Assembly: GCF_001687365.1 (NCBI RefSeq)
Contig: NZ_LGLV01000004.1
Location: forward strand, 310,001 to 374,000
From: Pararhizobium polonicum
Lineage (GTDB): Bacteria; Pseudomonadota; Alphaproteobacteria; Rhizobiales; Rhizobiaceae
DNA: 64,000 nucleotides
Direction: 5' to 3'
The stretch's first letter is position 1; each line of letters opens with the position of its first letter. Positions 19,663 through 28,660 of this stretch are shown one piece after another. The position numbers and the translations under genes are program-made. The notes under the pieces were generated by a model. The model saw only the letters and a program-made list of their open reading frames with translations. It was not told the origin of the DNA and did not search any database.

Positions 19663-20697
19663 TCAGCGGATGTCCCCCGCCTGCGGTCCCCAGGTATCGG
19701 TCAGCGCAAAACCATCGGCCAGCGGATCGAACGGATCGAGTGACACCTGATGCAGGCCGAAGGTCCAGCCACGGCCTGAAATGGTCGGGATGATCGCCGG
19801 GCGTCCGGCAACTTCCGTCACGCTTTCCAGACCCACCTCGAATTCCGAGCCGATGATCGAGCGGGACTTGAAGACATCACCCACCTTTGCCAGCCCACGC
19901 GCATGCAGCGTCGCCAGATTGGCCGAGCTGCCCGTGCCGCAGGGCGAGCGGTCGACCCGGCCGGGCCACATCGTCGTGCAGGTACGCACCGTGCCATCCG
20001 CCTCGGTATCGCGGAACATCACATAGGCGACACCCTTGATTTCCGGGATTTCCGGATGGACGACCGGAATGGTACGGTTGACGAGGTCCTTCAGCATCAT
20101 GCCGGCCTCGACGATCTGCCGCGCATTGGCCTTCTCGATGGTGGTTCCGATCTGCGCGACATCGACCAGCGCGTAAAAGACGCCGCCATAGCAGAGGTCC
20201 ATCCTGATCCGGCCCCAGTCGGGCGTATCGACCTCGACATCCAGCTGATGCACGAAAGACGGCACCATGGTGAGCTTGACCCGCTCGCAGCGCCCGTCAC
20301 GGCAGGTGGCCGTCGCCTTGACGAGGCCGGCGGCCGTATCGAGCATGACCACCGTTTCCGGCTCCTTCATCTCGATCATGCCGGATTCGAGCAGCGCCGT
20401 CGTTACGCAAATCGAGTTGGAGCCCGACATGGCATGGGCCTGATCCGCCTGCAGGATGATGAAGCCAAAATCGGCCTCGGGACGCTTGGCCGGAACCAGG
20501 AGATTGACAGAGCCAATCGAAGCCGCGCGCGGCTCCAGGCAAAGAAAGCGACGCAGGCTGTCATCGACCGTATTGATATGGTTGAGCTGCTCGGCGATCG
20601 TATTGCCGGGAATTTTCGGCACGCCGCCGATGGCGACCTTGCCGATTTCGCCTTCGCAATGAACATCCAGCAACTGGATCGTGCGTTTCCATCTCAT
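19663..20697 (-). CDS. Proline racemase-family enzyme (hydroxyproline epimerase/dehydratase type)
   Basis: A 344-residue member of the proline racemase superfamily, which includes proline racemase, 4-hydroxyproline 2-epimerase and trans-3-hydroxy-L-proline dehydratase. The second catalytic site is VDRSPCGTGSS with Cys253. At the first site, where racemases have M-C-G, the sequence is AMSGSN with Ser91. It is therefore a Ser/Cys type rather than the Cys/Cys racemase or the Cys/Thr dehydratase. Activity cannot be read directly; I recall Ser/Cys members having hydroxyproline epimerase or dehydratase side activities. The ATG at 20697 follows GGAGTG. putA lies about 2 kb away, so a link to imino-acid catabolism is plausible. 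Confidence 0.87.
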   Translation of the reverse strand: MRWKRTIQLLDVHCEGEIGKVAIGGVPKIPGNTIAEQLNHINTVDDSLRRFLCLEPRAASIGSVNLLVPAKRPEADFGFIILQADQAHAMSGSNSICVTTALLESGMIEMKEPETVVMLDTAAGLVKATATCRDGRCERVKLTMVPSFVHQLDVEVDTPDWGRIRMDLCYGGVFYALVDVAQIGTTIEKANARQIVEAGMMLKDLVNRTIPVVHPEIPEIKGVAYVMFRDTEADGTVRTCTTMWPGRVDRSPCGTGSSANLATLHARGLAKVGDVFKSRSIIGSEFEVGLESVTEVAGRPAIIPTISGRGWTFGLHQVSLDPFDPLADGFALTDTWGPQAGDIR

Positions 20698-21087
20698 CGT
20701 TTCACTCCGGATTTTTCAAAGGCCGCATCCAAGCGCGCAGCAGTTATTTCAAAACGCAAGCGGGCCCCGCCTGCGCCTTGCAGGCTCAATCTGGGAGAAA
20801 CGCCCTCGGTCACGCACGAAAACCCATTGCACAAAACTTCGCCCGCTACGTGATATATCAGGCCGAAAGCTTTGCCTAGCCAGGATCGCAATGGCTCCGA
20901 GGGACGGACAAAGGACTGCCTCCTGCGCCACACCCTGATCACTGAAGGCGATGGCGATGGCTTCGGCGACCCGTTGTTCGAACGCGGTCTGAGCCAACCG
21001 TCCCAATTATGTTGCTTGACGCGCAGGCCACCCACCGACAGCTTGGCGGCATTCATGCGAAACTCTTCCCAACCGGATCCCCCCAGA
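20698..21087. other. 390-base intergenic region, nothing recognised
   Basis: Separates the divergent proline-racemase-family and metallophosphoesterase genes. Open frames on both strands cross it (one on the minus strand of about 85 codons, ending at 20749), but their translations show no familiar motif and no ribosome site. It presumably contains both promoters; none stands out. Confidence 0.3.
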
Positions 21088-21894
21088 ATGACAAAGCTGA
21101 TTATCTTCACCGACCTGCACATGGTGCCAGAGGGCATATCGATCATCGGCCTTGATCCGTTCCAGCGGCTTGCCGCCGGCATCGAACATGTCAATCGCTA
21201 CCACGCCGATGCGGACCGGGTGATTGTCATGGGCGACCTGACGCACCGGGCCGACAGGGGCTCCTACGAACGGCTGAAAACCCTGCTGGACCAACTGGTG
21301 CCGCCGCTCGCCATCACCATCGGCAACCACGACCGCCGCGACACGTTTCTGGACATCTTCCCGGATGTTGCACAGGACGGTGACGGGTTCGTTCAGGAGG
21401 CGATCGACTTTCCCGATTGCCGCGCGCTGCTGCTCGATACGCTGTTTGCCCCGCCCTACGACTATCCGCGCAGCCATGCCGGCTTCCTCTGCACCAAGCG
21501 TCTCGCCTGGCTCGACCGGCAGCTGGAAACCGCCGGCGACCTGCCGGTGCTGCTGTTCATGCATCACCCGCCGCACGCCACCGGCTTTACCGGCATGGAC
21601 GTGATGCGCCTGATCAACGAGGCGGATTTCTACGATGTGGTGAAACGCCGGGGCAATGTGCTGCACATCTTCGCCGGCCATGTGCACCGGACGATTTCCG
21701 GCTCCAGCCGCGGCATCCCGTTCTCTGTGTTCAAGAGCCCCGTGCACCAGCAACCGATGCCCTTCGACACAGCCGACACCTCGCTTTCGATCGACGAACC
21801 CGCCGCCTACGGGATCGCGGTCATGACCGACACGGGCATTCTGGTGCATACGGAAGACTACGAGATCGCGGTCAGGGACGCCGCGGTGGCGTGA
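21088..21894 (+). CDS. Class III metallophosphoesterase (cyclic nucleotide phosphodiesterase-like)
   Basis: A 268-residue metallophosphoesterase with the full two-metal motif set in order: FTDLHM (D-x-H), MGDLTHR (G-D), TIGNHDRR (G-N-H-D), FMHHPP and FAGHVHR (G-H-x-H). The spacing and length match the CpdA/Rv0805/GpdQ class, which hydrolyse cAMP, cGMP or glycerophosphodiesters. A cyclase and a cNMP-type regulator lie about 4-6 kb upstream, making cAMP a candidate substrate, but this is inference. The start at 21088 opens on the first strand (TKLIIFTDLH); an ATG at 21055 is an alternative, neither having a strong ribosome site. Confidence 0.85.
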   Translation: MTKLIIFTDLHMVPEGISIIGLDPFQRLAAGIEHVNRYHADADRVIVMGDLTHRADRGSYERLKTLLDQLVPPLAITIGNHDRRDTFLDIFPDVAQDGDGFVQEAIDFPDCRALLLDTLFAPPYDYPRSHAGFLCTKRLAWLDRQLETAGDLPVLLFMHHPPHATGFTGMDVMRLINEADFYDVVKRRGNVLHIFAGHVHRTISGSSRGIPFSVFKSPVHQQPMPFDTADTSLSIDEPAAYGIAVMTDTGILVHTEDYEIAVRDAAVA

Positions 21895-21903
21895 GGGTCA
21901 AAT

Positions 21904-22002
21904 CCCTCCCCCTTGTGGGGAGGGGTTGGGGAGGGACTTCTTTTCAATGGTAAAGAACCCCTCCCCTCCGCTTCGCTCCGACCCTCCCCACAAGGGGGAG
22001 GG
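21904..22002. repeat. Palindromic intergenic repeat element
   Basis: Two 21-base perfectly complementary arms (21904-21924 and 21982-22002, core CCCCCTTGTGGGGAG) enclose a spacer of about 57 bases that itself holds shorter complementary runs (GGGGAGGG with CCCTCCCC-like segments). The whole can fold into one long hairpin. Such G/C-run palindromes are scattered between genes in rhizobia. It starts 9 bases past the metallophosphoesterase stop and may act as a terminator or mRNA 3'-end element. Confidence 0.8.
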
Positions 22003-22065
22003 TTTCGACCGCATATGACGCCGCGTCCCATTCCGTTCCCTCACAATTTCCGCTACCCTGCCACC

Positions 22066-22380
22066 ATGACCCTTGCCGTTCCCACAGACGATTTCGACTG
22101 CCAGAGTTGTGGCGCCTGCTGCAGCTATTCCGAAGATTGGCCGCGTTTTTCGCTGGAGACGGACGAGGAGCTGGACCGGATTCCGGCCGAATATGTCTCC
22201 GCCGATCTTGGCGGCATGCGATGCGAGGACAATCGCTGTACAGCACTCGACGGCAAGCTTGGCGTGCATGTCGGCTGCAAGATCTATGCGGTCCGTCCGA
22301 TCGTCTGCCGCACCTGCATGCCGGGCGATGACGAATGCCTGATGGCCCGTCACAAACTGTCGCAAAAAGTTCTGCTCTGA
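22066..22380 (+). CDS. YkgJ-type cysteine cluster protein
   Basis: A 104-residue protein with the cluster CQSCGACCSYSED near the N-terminus, a central MRCEDNRCTAL and a C-terminal CRTCMPGDDECLMAR. This is the UPF0153/YkgJ zinc- or iron-chelating pattern; the function of the family is unknown. The ATG at 22066 starts six codons or so before the conserved DFDCQSCGACC. An in-frame ATG at 22015 is possible, but its apparent ribosome site is part of the palindromic repeat. It follows the repeat and precedes putA, from which it is separated by 188 bases. Confidence 0.8.
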   Translation: MTLAVPTDDFDCQSCGACCSYSEDWPRFSLETDEELDRIPAEYVSADLGGMRCEDNRCTALDGKLGVHVGCKIYAVRPIVCRTCMPGDDECLMARHKLSQKVLL

Positions 22381-22568
22381 CGCCGAATCGTCCAGCATGA
22401 TTTGGATACTGCCGTATTCTGCACTGTTTTTGCCGTCTTATTCGGTGAAACATCCGGCGTGACGCCCCTTTTCCCGGATAGCTATCCGGAGACCTCTGCC
22501 CTATTTTGCGCCCATGAATTCCGGGCCACGCCGCGTGCGCCTGATCGCTTCGAAGAGGGATGATTTCG

Positions 22569-25500
22569 ATGAGCCAGCCGCAGCCGCAACAGACCGCCGA
22601 CAGCCCTCCTCTCCCGTTTGAAAACTTCGCCCCGCCGATTGCCGAACAGACCGCGCTGCGCCAGGCGATTACCGCCGCCTACCGCCGCCCCGAAACCGAA
22701 TGCCTGCCTCCGCTGGTGACGGCCGCAACCCAGCCGGACGATATCCGTGCCAAAGCCAAGGCGACCGCCCGCAAGCTGATCACGGCGCTGCGCGCCAAGC
22801 ACAAGGGCTCCGGGGTCGAGGGTCTGGTGCATGAATATTCGCTGTCGAGCCAGGAGGGCGTGGCGCTGATGTGCCTTGCCGAAGCTTTGTTGCGCATTCC
22901 CGACACGGCCACCCGTGATGCGCTGATCCGCGACAAGATCGCCGATGGCGACTGGCGCTCGCATATCGGCGGCGGCCGCTCCCTCTTCGTCAATGCCGCC
23001 ACCTGGGGCCTCGTCGTCACCGGCAAGCTGACCTCCACCGTCAATGACCGCAGCCTGTCGGCGGCGCTGACCCGCCTGATCGCGCGGGCCGGCGAACCGG
23101 TCATCCGTCGTGGCGTCGACATGGCGATGCGGATGATGGGCGAGCAGTTCGTTACCGGCGAAACCATCCACGAGGCGCTGAAGCGCTCCCGTACGCTGGA
23201 GGGCAGGGGCTTCCGCTATTCCTACGACATGCTCGGCGAAGCGGCGACGACGGCTGTTGACGCCAAGCGCTATTATGCCGATTACGAAAACGCCATCCAT
23301 GCCATCGGCAAGGCTTCGGCCAGCCGCGGCATCTATGAAGGTCCCGGCATTTCCATCAAGCTCTCGGCCCTGCATCCACGCTACGTCCGCGCCCAGAGCG
23401 CCCGCGTCATGGCCGAGCTGCTGCCGAAGGTGAAGGCGCTGGCGCTGATCGCCAAAAGCTACGATATCGGCCTCAACATCGACGCCGAGGAAGCCGACCG
23501 GCTGGAACTGTCGCTCGACCTGCTCGAAGCCCTGCGCCTCGACCCCGCCCTTACGGGCTGGAACGGCATGGGCTTCGTCGTCCAGGCCTACGGCAAACGC
23601 TGCCCGTTCGTGCTCGATTTCATTATCGACCTCGCCCGCCGGTCCGGCCACCGGATGATGGTGCGTCTCGTCAAGGGCGCCTATTGGGACGCCGAGATCA
23701 AGCGCGCCCAGATCGACGGCGTCGATGGCTTCCCGGTCTATACCCGCAAGATCCATACCGACATTTCCTACATCGCCTGCGCCCGCAAACTGCTGGATGC
23801 GACCGACGTGATCTTCCCGCAGTTCGCCACGCACAATGCCCAGTCTCTGGCGACGATCTATGAGATGGCCGGCCCCGATTTCAAGGTCGGCAAATACGAG
23901 TTCCAGTGCCTGCACGGCATGGGCGAGCCGCTCTATGACGAAGTCGTCGGCAAGGGCAATCTCGACCGTCCCTGCCGGATCTATGCGCCGGTCGGGACGC
24001 ATGAGACCCTGCTGGCCTATCTCGTCCGCCGTCTGCTGGAAAACGGCGCCAACTCCTCCTTCGTCAACCGCATCGCCGACCCGGCCGTCTCCATCGACGA
24101 TCTGATCGCCGATCCCGTCGACATCGTCCGCGCCATGCCGGTGATGGGCGCACAGCACGAGCAGATCAAGCTGCCTGCCGATCTCTATGCCGGACGCAGC
24201 AACTCCGCCGGGCTCGATCTTTCCAACGAGACATCGCTGGCGATGTTGTCCGATGCGCTGAAAGCCAGCGCCGCGATCGACTGGAACGCCGCCCCGCATC
24301 TCGGCGCAAAAAGACTGCACGGCGAAAGCCGCCCGGTGCGCAATCCCGGCGACCATCGCGATACCGTCGGCACGGTCGTCGAGACGGCCGAGGACGATGC
24401 GCGCCGTGCCGTCGAGATCGCCCGTGCAGAAGGGGCAACCTGGAGCACCGTGTCACCTGCCGAGCGCGCCCAGTGCCTGGTGCGCGCTGCCGACCTGATG
24501 CAGGCCCGCATGCCAACACTGCTCGGATTGATCGTCCGCGAGGCCGGAAAATCGCTGCCCAACGCCATTGCCGAAGTCCGCGAGGCCATCGACTTCCTGC
24601 GCTATTACGCCGAGCAGGCAACCCGCACGCTCGGCCCCGCCCATCATGCGCTCGGGCCCATCGTCTGCATCAGCCCTTGGAACTTCCCGCTTGCCATCTT
24701 CTGCGGCCAGATCGCAGCGGCCCTCGTCGCCGGTAATCCGGTGCTGGCCAAGCCCGCCGAGGAAACGCCGCTGATCGCCGCTGAAGGCGTGCGCATCCTG
24801 CATGAAGCCGGCATTCCGGCCGAAGCGCTGCAACTGCTTCCGGGCGACGGCCGCGTCGGGGCCGCCCTTGTCGGCGCGCCCAACATTGCCGGCGTGATGT
24901 TCACCGGTTCGACGGAAGTCGCCCGGCTGATCCAGGCCCAGCTTGCCGACCGGCTGTCCGCCTCCGGCAAGCCGATCCCGCTGATTGCCGAAACCGGCGG
25001 CCAGAACGCCATGATCGTCGATTCCTCCGCTCTGGCCGAACAGGTGGTCGGCGATGTTATCGCCTCTGCCTTCGACAGCGCCGGCCAGCGCTGCTCGGCG
25101 CTGCGCGTGCTCTGCCTGCAGGACGACGTTGCCGACCGCGTACTGACGATGTTGAAGGGCGCCCTGCACGAACTCGACATCGGCCGCACCGACCGCCTCG
25201 CCGTCGACGTCGGTCCTGTCATCACGGCGGAAGCCAAGGGCATCATCGAAAAGCACATCGAGACCATGCGCGGCATCGGCGCCAAGGTAGAACAGATCGC
25301 GCTGTCGCCCGCCACGGAGCAAGGCACCTTCGTGCCGCCGACGATCATCGAGCTGAAGCATCTCTCCGACCTGAAGCGCGAAGTCTTCGGCCCGGTGCTG
25401 CACGTGCTGCGCTACGAGCGCGACGATCTCGACCGGCTGATCGACGATATCAACGCCACCGGTTATGGTCTGACCTTCGGCCTGCACACGCGGCTTGACG

Positions 25501-26264
25501 AAACCATTGCCCATGTCACCTCGCGGGTGAAGGCGGGCAATCTCTACGTCAACCGCAACATCATCGGCGCCGTCGTCGGTGTGCAGCCTTTTGGCGGTCG
25601 CGGCCTTTCCGGCACCGGCCCGAAGGCCGGTGGCCCGCTCTATCTCGGCCGCCTCGTCACCACCCCGCCGGTGCCGCCGCAGCATAGCTCGGTGCATACC
25701 GATCCGATCCTGCTCGATTTTGCCAAATGGCTGGACAGCAAGGGTCTGAAAACACCGGCGCAGGATGCCCGCAAAACCGGCAGCCAGTCGGCGCTGGGCC
25801 TCACCACCGAGCTTGCCGGCCCGGTCGGCGAAATCAACCTCTACGCCCTGCATCCACGCGGAAAAATCCTGCTGGTGCCGCAGACTGCCGATGGCCTTTA
25901 TCGCCAGCTTGCCGCGGTCTTTGCAACCGGCAACGCCGCCGTTGTCGATACGGCATCCGGCCTCAAGGAAGCGCTGGCATCCTTGCCGGCCACGGTCGCC
26001 GCCCGCGTTTCCTTCACCGCCGACTGGCGGATGGATGTGCCCTTTGCCGGTGCCCTGATCGAAGGCGAGGCGGAGCATGTCCGCACCGTCAACACGCAGA
26101 TCGCCACCCTTCCCGGCCCACTGGTCCTGGTCCAGGCCGCGTCGACGGCCGAACTTGCGAAGAACCCGGACGCCTATTGCCTGAACTGGCTGCTCGAAGA
26201 GGTCTCGACGAGCGTCAACACGGCAGCCGCCGGCGGCAATGCGAGCCTGATGTCGATCGGATAG
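22569..26264 (+). CDS. putA: Bifunctional proline dehydrogenase / L-glutamate-gamma-semialdehyde dehydrogenase
   Basis: Oxidises proline to glutamate in two channelled steps at the inner membrane. The 1231-residue protein has an alpha-helical arm, a proline dehydrogenase barrel at about 180-490 (YSYDMLGEAATT, ISIKLSALHPRY, MVRLVKGAYWDAEIKRAQ), an aldehyde dehydrogenase at about 560-1010 (ISPWNFPLAIFCGQIAAAL, Glu808 in ETGGQN, catalytic Cys842 in GQRCSALR) and a C-terminal ALDH-like domain. No N-terminal ribbon-helix-helix is present, so it is not expected to repress its own gene as E. coli PutA does; no PutR-like regulator is adjacent. I prefer the ATG at 22569 to the one at 22560 because GAGGG then has 9-base spacing. 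Confidence 0.97.
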   Translation: MSQPQPQQTADSPPLPFENFAPPIAEQTALRQAITAAYRRPETECLPPLVTAATQPDDIRAKAKATARKLITALRAKHKGSGVEGLVHEYSLSSQEGVALMCLAEALLRIPDTATRDALIRDKIADGDWRSHIGGGRSLFVNAATWGLVVTGKLTSTVNDRSLSAALTRLIARAGEPVIRRGVDMAMRMMGEQFVTGETIHEALKRSRTLEGRGFRYSYDMLGEAATTAVDAKRYYADYENAIHAIGKASASRGIYEGPGISIKLSALHPRYVRAQSARVMAELLPKVKALALIAKSYDIGLNIDAEEADRLELSLDLLEALRLDPALTGWNGMGFVVQAYGKRCPFVLDFIIDLARRSGHRMMVRLVKGAYWDAEIKRAQIDGVDGFPVYTRKIHTDISYIACARKLLDATDVIFPQFATHNAQSLATIYEMAGPDFKVGKYEFQCLHGMGEPLYDEVVGKGNLDRPCRIYAPVGTHETLLAYLVRRLLENGANSSFVNRIADPAVSIDDLIADPVDIVRAMPVMGAQHEQIKLPADLYAGRSNSAGLDLSNETSLAMLSDALKASAAIDWNAAPHLGAKRLHGESRPVRNPGDHRDTVGTVVETAEDDARRAVEIARAEGATWSTVSPAERAQCLVRAADLMQARMPTLLGLIVREAGKSLPNAIAEVREAIDFLRYYAEQATRTLGPAHHALGPIVCISPWNFPLAIFCGQIAAALVAGNPVLAKPAEETPLIAAEGVRILHEAGIPAEALQLLPGDGRVGAALVGAPNIAGVMFTGSTEVARLIQAQLADRLSASGKPIPLIAETGGQNAMIVDSSALAEQVVGDVIASAFDSAGQRCSALRVLCLQDDVADRVLTMLKGALHELDIGRTDRLAVDVGPVITAEAKGIIEKHIETMRGIGAKVEQIALSPATEQGTFVPPTIIELKHLSDLKREVFGPVLHVLRYERDDLDRLIDDINATGYGLTFGLHTRLDETIAHVTSRVKAGNLYVNRNIIGAVVGVQPFGGRGLSGTGPKAGGPLYLGRLVTTPPVPPQHSSVHTDPILLDFAKWLDSKGLKTPAQDARKTGSQSALGLTTELAGPVGEINLYALHPRGKILLVPQTADGLYRQLAAVFATGNAAVVDTASGLKEALASLPATVAARVSFTADWRMDVPFAGALIEGEAEHVRTVNTQIATLPGPLVLVQAASTAELAKNPDAYCLNWLLEEVSTSVNTAAAGGNASLMSIG

Positions 26265-26383
26265 TTCGAGAGACCGTCTCCTCATCCCGACGCCGATCCG
26301 GGATGAGGGGCACAGAAAAATCGGTGATCTGTTGGCATGAGCCCGTCTGATGCGGTATCACCGCGCGCAAACGGAACCGGCCA

Positions 26384-26971
26384 ATGTTCACGCTTCAGCG
26401 CATCGAAACCCATACGCAGGATATCAAGAAGAGCCGGTTTCTGGCCATCTGCGGTCCCGTGGCCAGTGAAGATGAAGCCAAGGCTTTCATCGCGCAACAT
26501 TCGGACCTCACCGCCAGCCACAATTGCTGGGCCTTCCGCATCGGCCAGACCTATCGTTTCAGCGACGACGGCGAACCGGGCGGCACGGCAGGCAAGCCGA
26601 TCCTGCAGGCGATCGACGGCCAGTCTCTGGATCATATCACTGTCGTCGTCACCCGCTGGTTCGGCGGCACGCTGCTGGGCAGCGGCGGACTGATCCGCGC
26701 CTATGGCGGCACGGCGGCCATCTGCCTGCGGGCGGCGGAGAAGATCGAGGTCATCGAAACCGTCCGGGGCAGCCTGGTATGCGACTTTTCCGATCTGGCC
26801 CTGATCCGGGCGCGGCTGGCCGGCCTGGGTGTGGCGATTGTCACCGAGACCTTCACCGGCACCGGCGCCAGCCTCTCCTTGCAAATCCCCACGGACAGGC
26901 TTGAAACGGCTGAGACCACCATCCTCGACCTCAGCCGCGGCCGGGCTGTCCTGATCTTGGACGATGCGTGA
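26384..26971 (+). CDS. YigZ/IMPACT-family protein
   Basis: A 195-residue protein. The UPF0029/IMPACT N-terminal domain includes KKSRFLAICGPVASEDEA, the conserved SHNCWAFRIG, the FSDDGEPGGTAGKPILQAI loop and VVVTRWFGGTLLGSGGLIRAY; a smaller C-terminal domain (DUF1949-like) follows. Bacterial YigZ proteins are of uncertain function; the eukaryotic IMPACT relatives affect translation control. The start is at the first Met of the conserved N-terminus, with only a weak GGAAC upstream. Stands between putA and an aldo/keto reductase on the same strand; gaps of about 119 and 193 bases suggest separate transcription. Confidence 0.92.
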   Translation: MFTLQRIETHTQDIKKSRFLAICGPVASEDEAKAFIAQHSDLTASHNCWAFRIGQTYRFSDDGEPGGTAGKPILQAIDGQSLDHITVVVTRWFGGTLLGSGGLIRAYGGTAAICLRAAEKIEVIETVRGSLVCDFSDLALIRARLAGLGVAIVTETFTGTGASLSLQIPTDRLETAETTILDLSRGRAVLILDDA

Positions 26972-27164
26972 AGACGGTTGCCGCGTGTGGCAATAATAAC
27001 ATCTTGAAAACAAGAATGATTTTCTTCGAACGGCGCCATTCTCGAAAGACTGAATGCTGGCCAGCCTGTCATATTCGGAATAGAAACGGCGGGTAAACAG
27101 GGTTTCCCGTTCGAAACGGATGGGGATTTGGGGCGGCGCGCTGCCGTCCGGCGAGGATTGAGAC

Positions 27165-28151
27165 ATGAAAAACAGAACACTGGGGCGCACCGGCGCCGCC
27201 ATTTCGGAAATCGGCTTCGGCGCCTGGCAGATCGGTGGCTCTTGGGGTGACATCTCCGAGGACGACGGCAAGCGCGCGTTGAACGCAGCGCTGGATGCCG
27301 GTGTCACCTTCATCGACACGGCCGATGTCTATGGCGACGGCCGCTCGGAAAAGATCATCGCTTCCGTGCTGAAGGAACGCGGCGGCGACAAGCCGTTCGT
27401 TGCGACCAAGGCCGGCCGCCGGCTGAACCCGCATGTGGCCGATGGCTATACCGGCGCCAATATCGAGGCCTTCATCGACCGCAGCCTTGCCAATCTCGGT
27501 ATCGAGACGCTCGATCTCGTGCAGCTTCATTGCCCGCCGACGGAGGTCTTCTACCGGCCGGAGGTGTTCGGCGCGCTGGACGATCTCACCGTCAAGGGCA
27601 AGATCCGCAACTATGGCGTCTCGGTTTCGAATGTCGAGGAAGCCCTGAAGGCGATCGAATATCCGGGCGTTGCGACGATCCAGATCATCTACAATATCTT
27701 CCGCCAGCGGCCGCACGACCTGTTCTTCGAGCAGGCGCAAAAGAAGAATGTCGGCATCATCGTCCGCGTGCCGCTGGCTTCGGGCCTCTTGTCCGGCAAG
27801 ATCACGGCAGACACCAAATTCGCCGACGACGATCACCGCAAGTTCAACCGCAATGGCGAGTTCTTCGATGTCGGCGAAACCTTTGCCGGCGTGCCGCTGG
27901 ACGTTGCGCTGGAAGCCGTCGAGCAGGTGCGGCCGCTGGTGCCGCAGGGTGTCTCCATGGCGCAATTCGCGCTGGCCTGGATCCTTGAGAGCAAGGCCGT
28001 CTCCGTCGTCATCCCCGGTGCCCGCAACGCGGCGCAGGCGCAGGCGAATGCCGCAACCAGCGACCTGCAGGCCATTCCGGCAGAAACGCTGGCGGAACTG
28101 GCTGCCGTCTATGAGCGCCTGATCAAGGTTCACGTTCATCAGAAATGGTAG
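27165..28151 (+). CDS. Aldo/keto reductase
   Basis: A 328-residue aldo/keto reductase, a cytoplasmic NADPH-dependent carbonyl reductase with a TIM barrel. The catalytic tetrad is recognisable: Asp and Tyr in FIDTADVYGDGRSE, Lys in FVATKAGRR and His in DLVQLHCPPTE. The C-terminal coenzyme region is SVVIPGARNAAQAQANA. GAGG lies 8 bases before the ATG. Substrate is unknown; the family covers sugars, steroids and toxic aldehydes. Neighbours do not point to a pathway. Confidence 0.93.
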   Translation: MKNRTLGRTGAAISEIGFGAWQIGGSWGDISEDDGKRALNAALDAGVTFIDTADVYGDGRSEKIIASVLKERGGDKPFVATKAGRRLNPHVADGYTGANIEAFIDRSLANLGIETLDLVQLHCPPTEVFYRPEVFGALDDLTVKGKIRNYGVSVSNVEEALKAIEYPGVATIQIIYNIFRQRPHDLFFEQAQKKNVGIIVRVPLASGLLSGKITADTKFADDDHRKFNRNGEFFDVGETFAGVPLDVALEAVEQVRPLVPQGVSMAQFALAWILESKAVSVVIPGARNAAQAQANAATSDLQAIPAETLAELAAVYERLIKVHVHQKW

Positions 28152-28213
28152 CAGGACAGGGCTGCGCCGGAATTCCGGCGCGGCCTTTCGATCAAGGTTT
28201 GACGGTGCAGTCC

Positions 28214-28660
28214 ATGAGCGACCTCTACCACCTTTCCCGCTTCGTCGAAGCGCAGGAGCCGGTCTATGAGACGGCCCTTCGCGAACTGGAACATGGCCGC
28301 AAGCAGAGCCACTGGATGTGGTTCATCTTTCCGCAGATCACTGGCCTTGGCCATTCACTGACCGCGCAGCGGTTCGCCATCTCCTCGCTGGAGGAGGCCC
28401 GCGCCTATCTGGCGCATCCGCTGCTCGGCGGCCGCCTCGTCCAATGCACCCGCACCATCAATGCGGTGCGCAATCGCACCGCGCTGCAGATTTTCGGCTC
28501 GCCCGACGACATGAAGCTACGCTCATCGATGACGCTGTTTTGGCAGGCGGCACGTGATCCCGAGCCGTTCTGGCTGGCAATCGAGCGCTATTTCGGTAGC
28601 GAGGCCGATCCCCGGACGCTCGACATCCTCGCATCGGCTTCGACAGGCTCAAACACCTAG
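28214..28660 (+). CDS. DUF1810-family protein
   Basis: A 148-residue protein with the full DUF1810 pattern: LSRFVEAQEPVYETALRELEHG, RKQSHWMWFIFPQ, GLGHSLTAQRFAISSLEEARAYL and IFGSPDDMKLRSSMTLF. Function of the family is unknown; some eukaryotic relatives (calpastatin-like name) are misnamed. The ATG at 28214 starts on the conserved segment; an in-frame ATG at 28145 overlaps the preceding gene end. The stop overlaps the stop of the convergent epimerase gene by 4 bases. Confidence 0.88.
   Translation: MSDLYHLSRFVEAQEPVYETALRELEHGRKQSHWMWFIFPQITGLGHSLTAQRFAISSLEEARAYLAHPLLGGRLVQCTRTINAVRNRTALQIFGSPDDMKLRSSMTLFWQAARDPEPFWLAIERYFGSEADPRTLDILASASTGSNT

Noticed and set aside
22569-22719. DNA-binding ribbon-helix-helix at the PutA N-terminus
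   Set aside because: The first 50 residues are Gln/Pro-rich followed by helical arm sequence and do not show the ribbon-helix-helix pattern of autoregulatory PutA.
22482-24356. Very long minus-strand open frame (about 620 codons) opposite putA
   Set aside because: It mirrors the third-codon-position bias of a GC-rich gene on the other strand. putA has full domain motifs; the antisense translation is Gly/Asp/Arg/His-rich without any fold signature.
26972-27164. Minus-strand protein-like stretch upstream of the aldo/keto reductase (RFERETLFTRRFYSEYDR)
   Set aside because: It has no stop and runs on into the antisense of the YigZ gene. No family could be recognised, so a gene fragment call was not justified.
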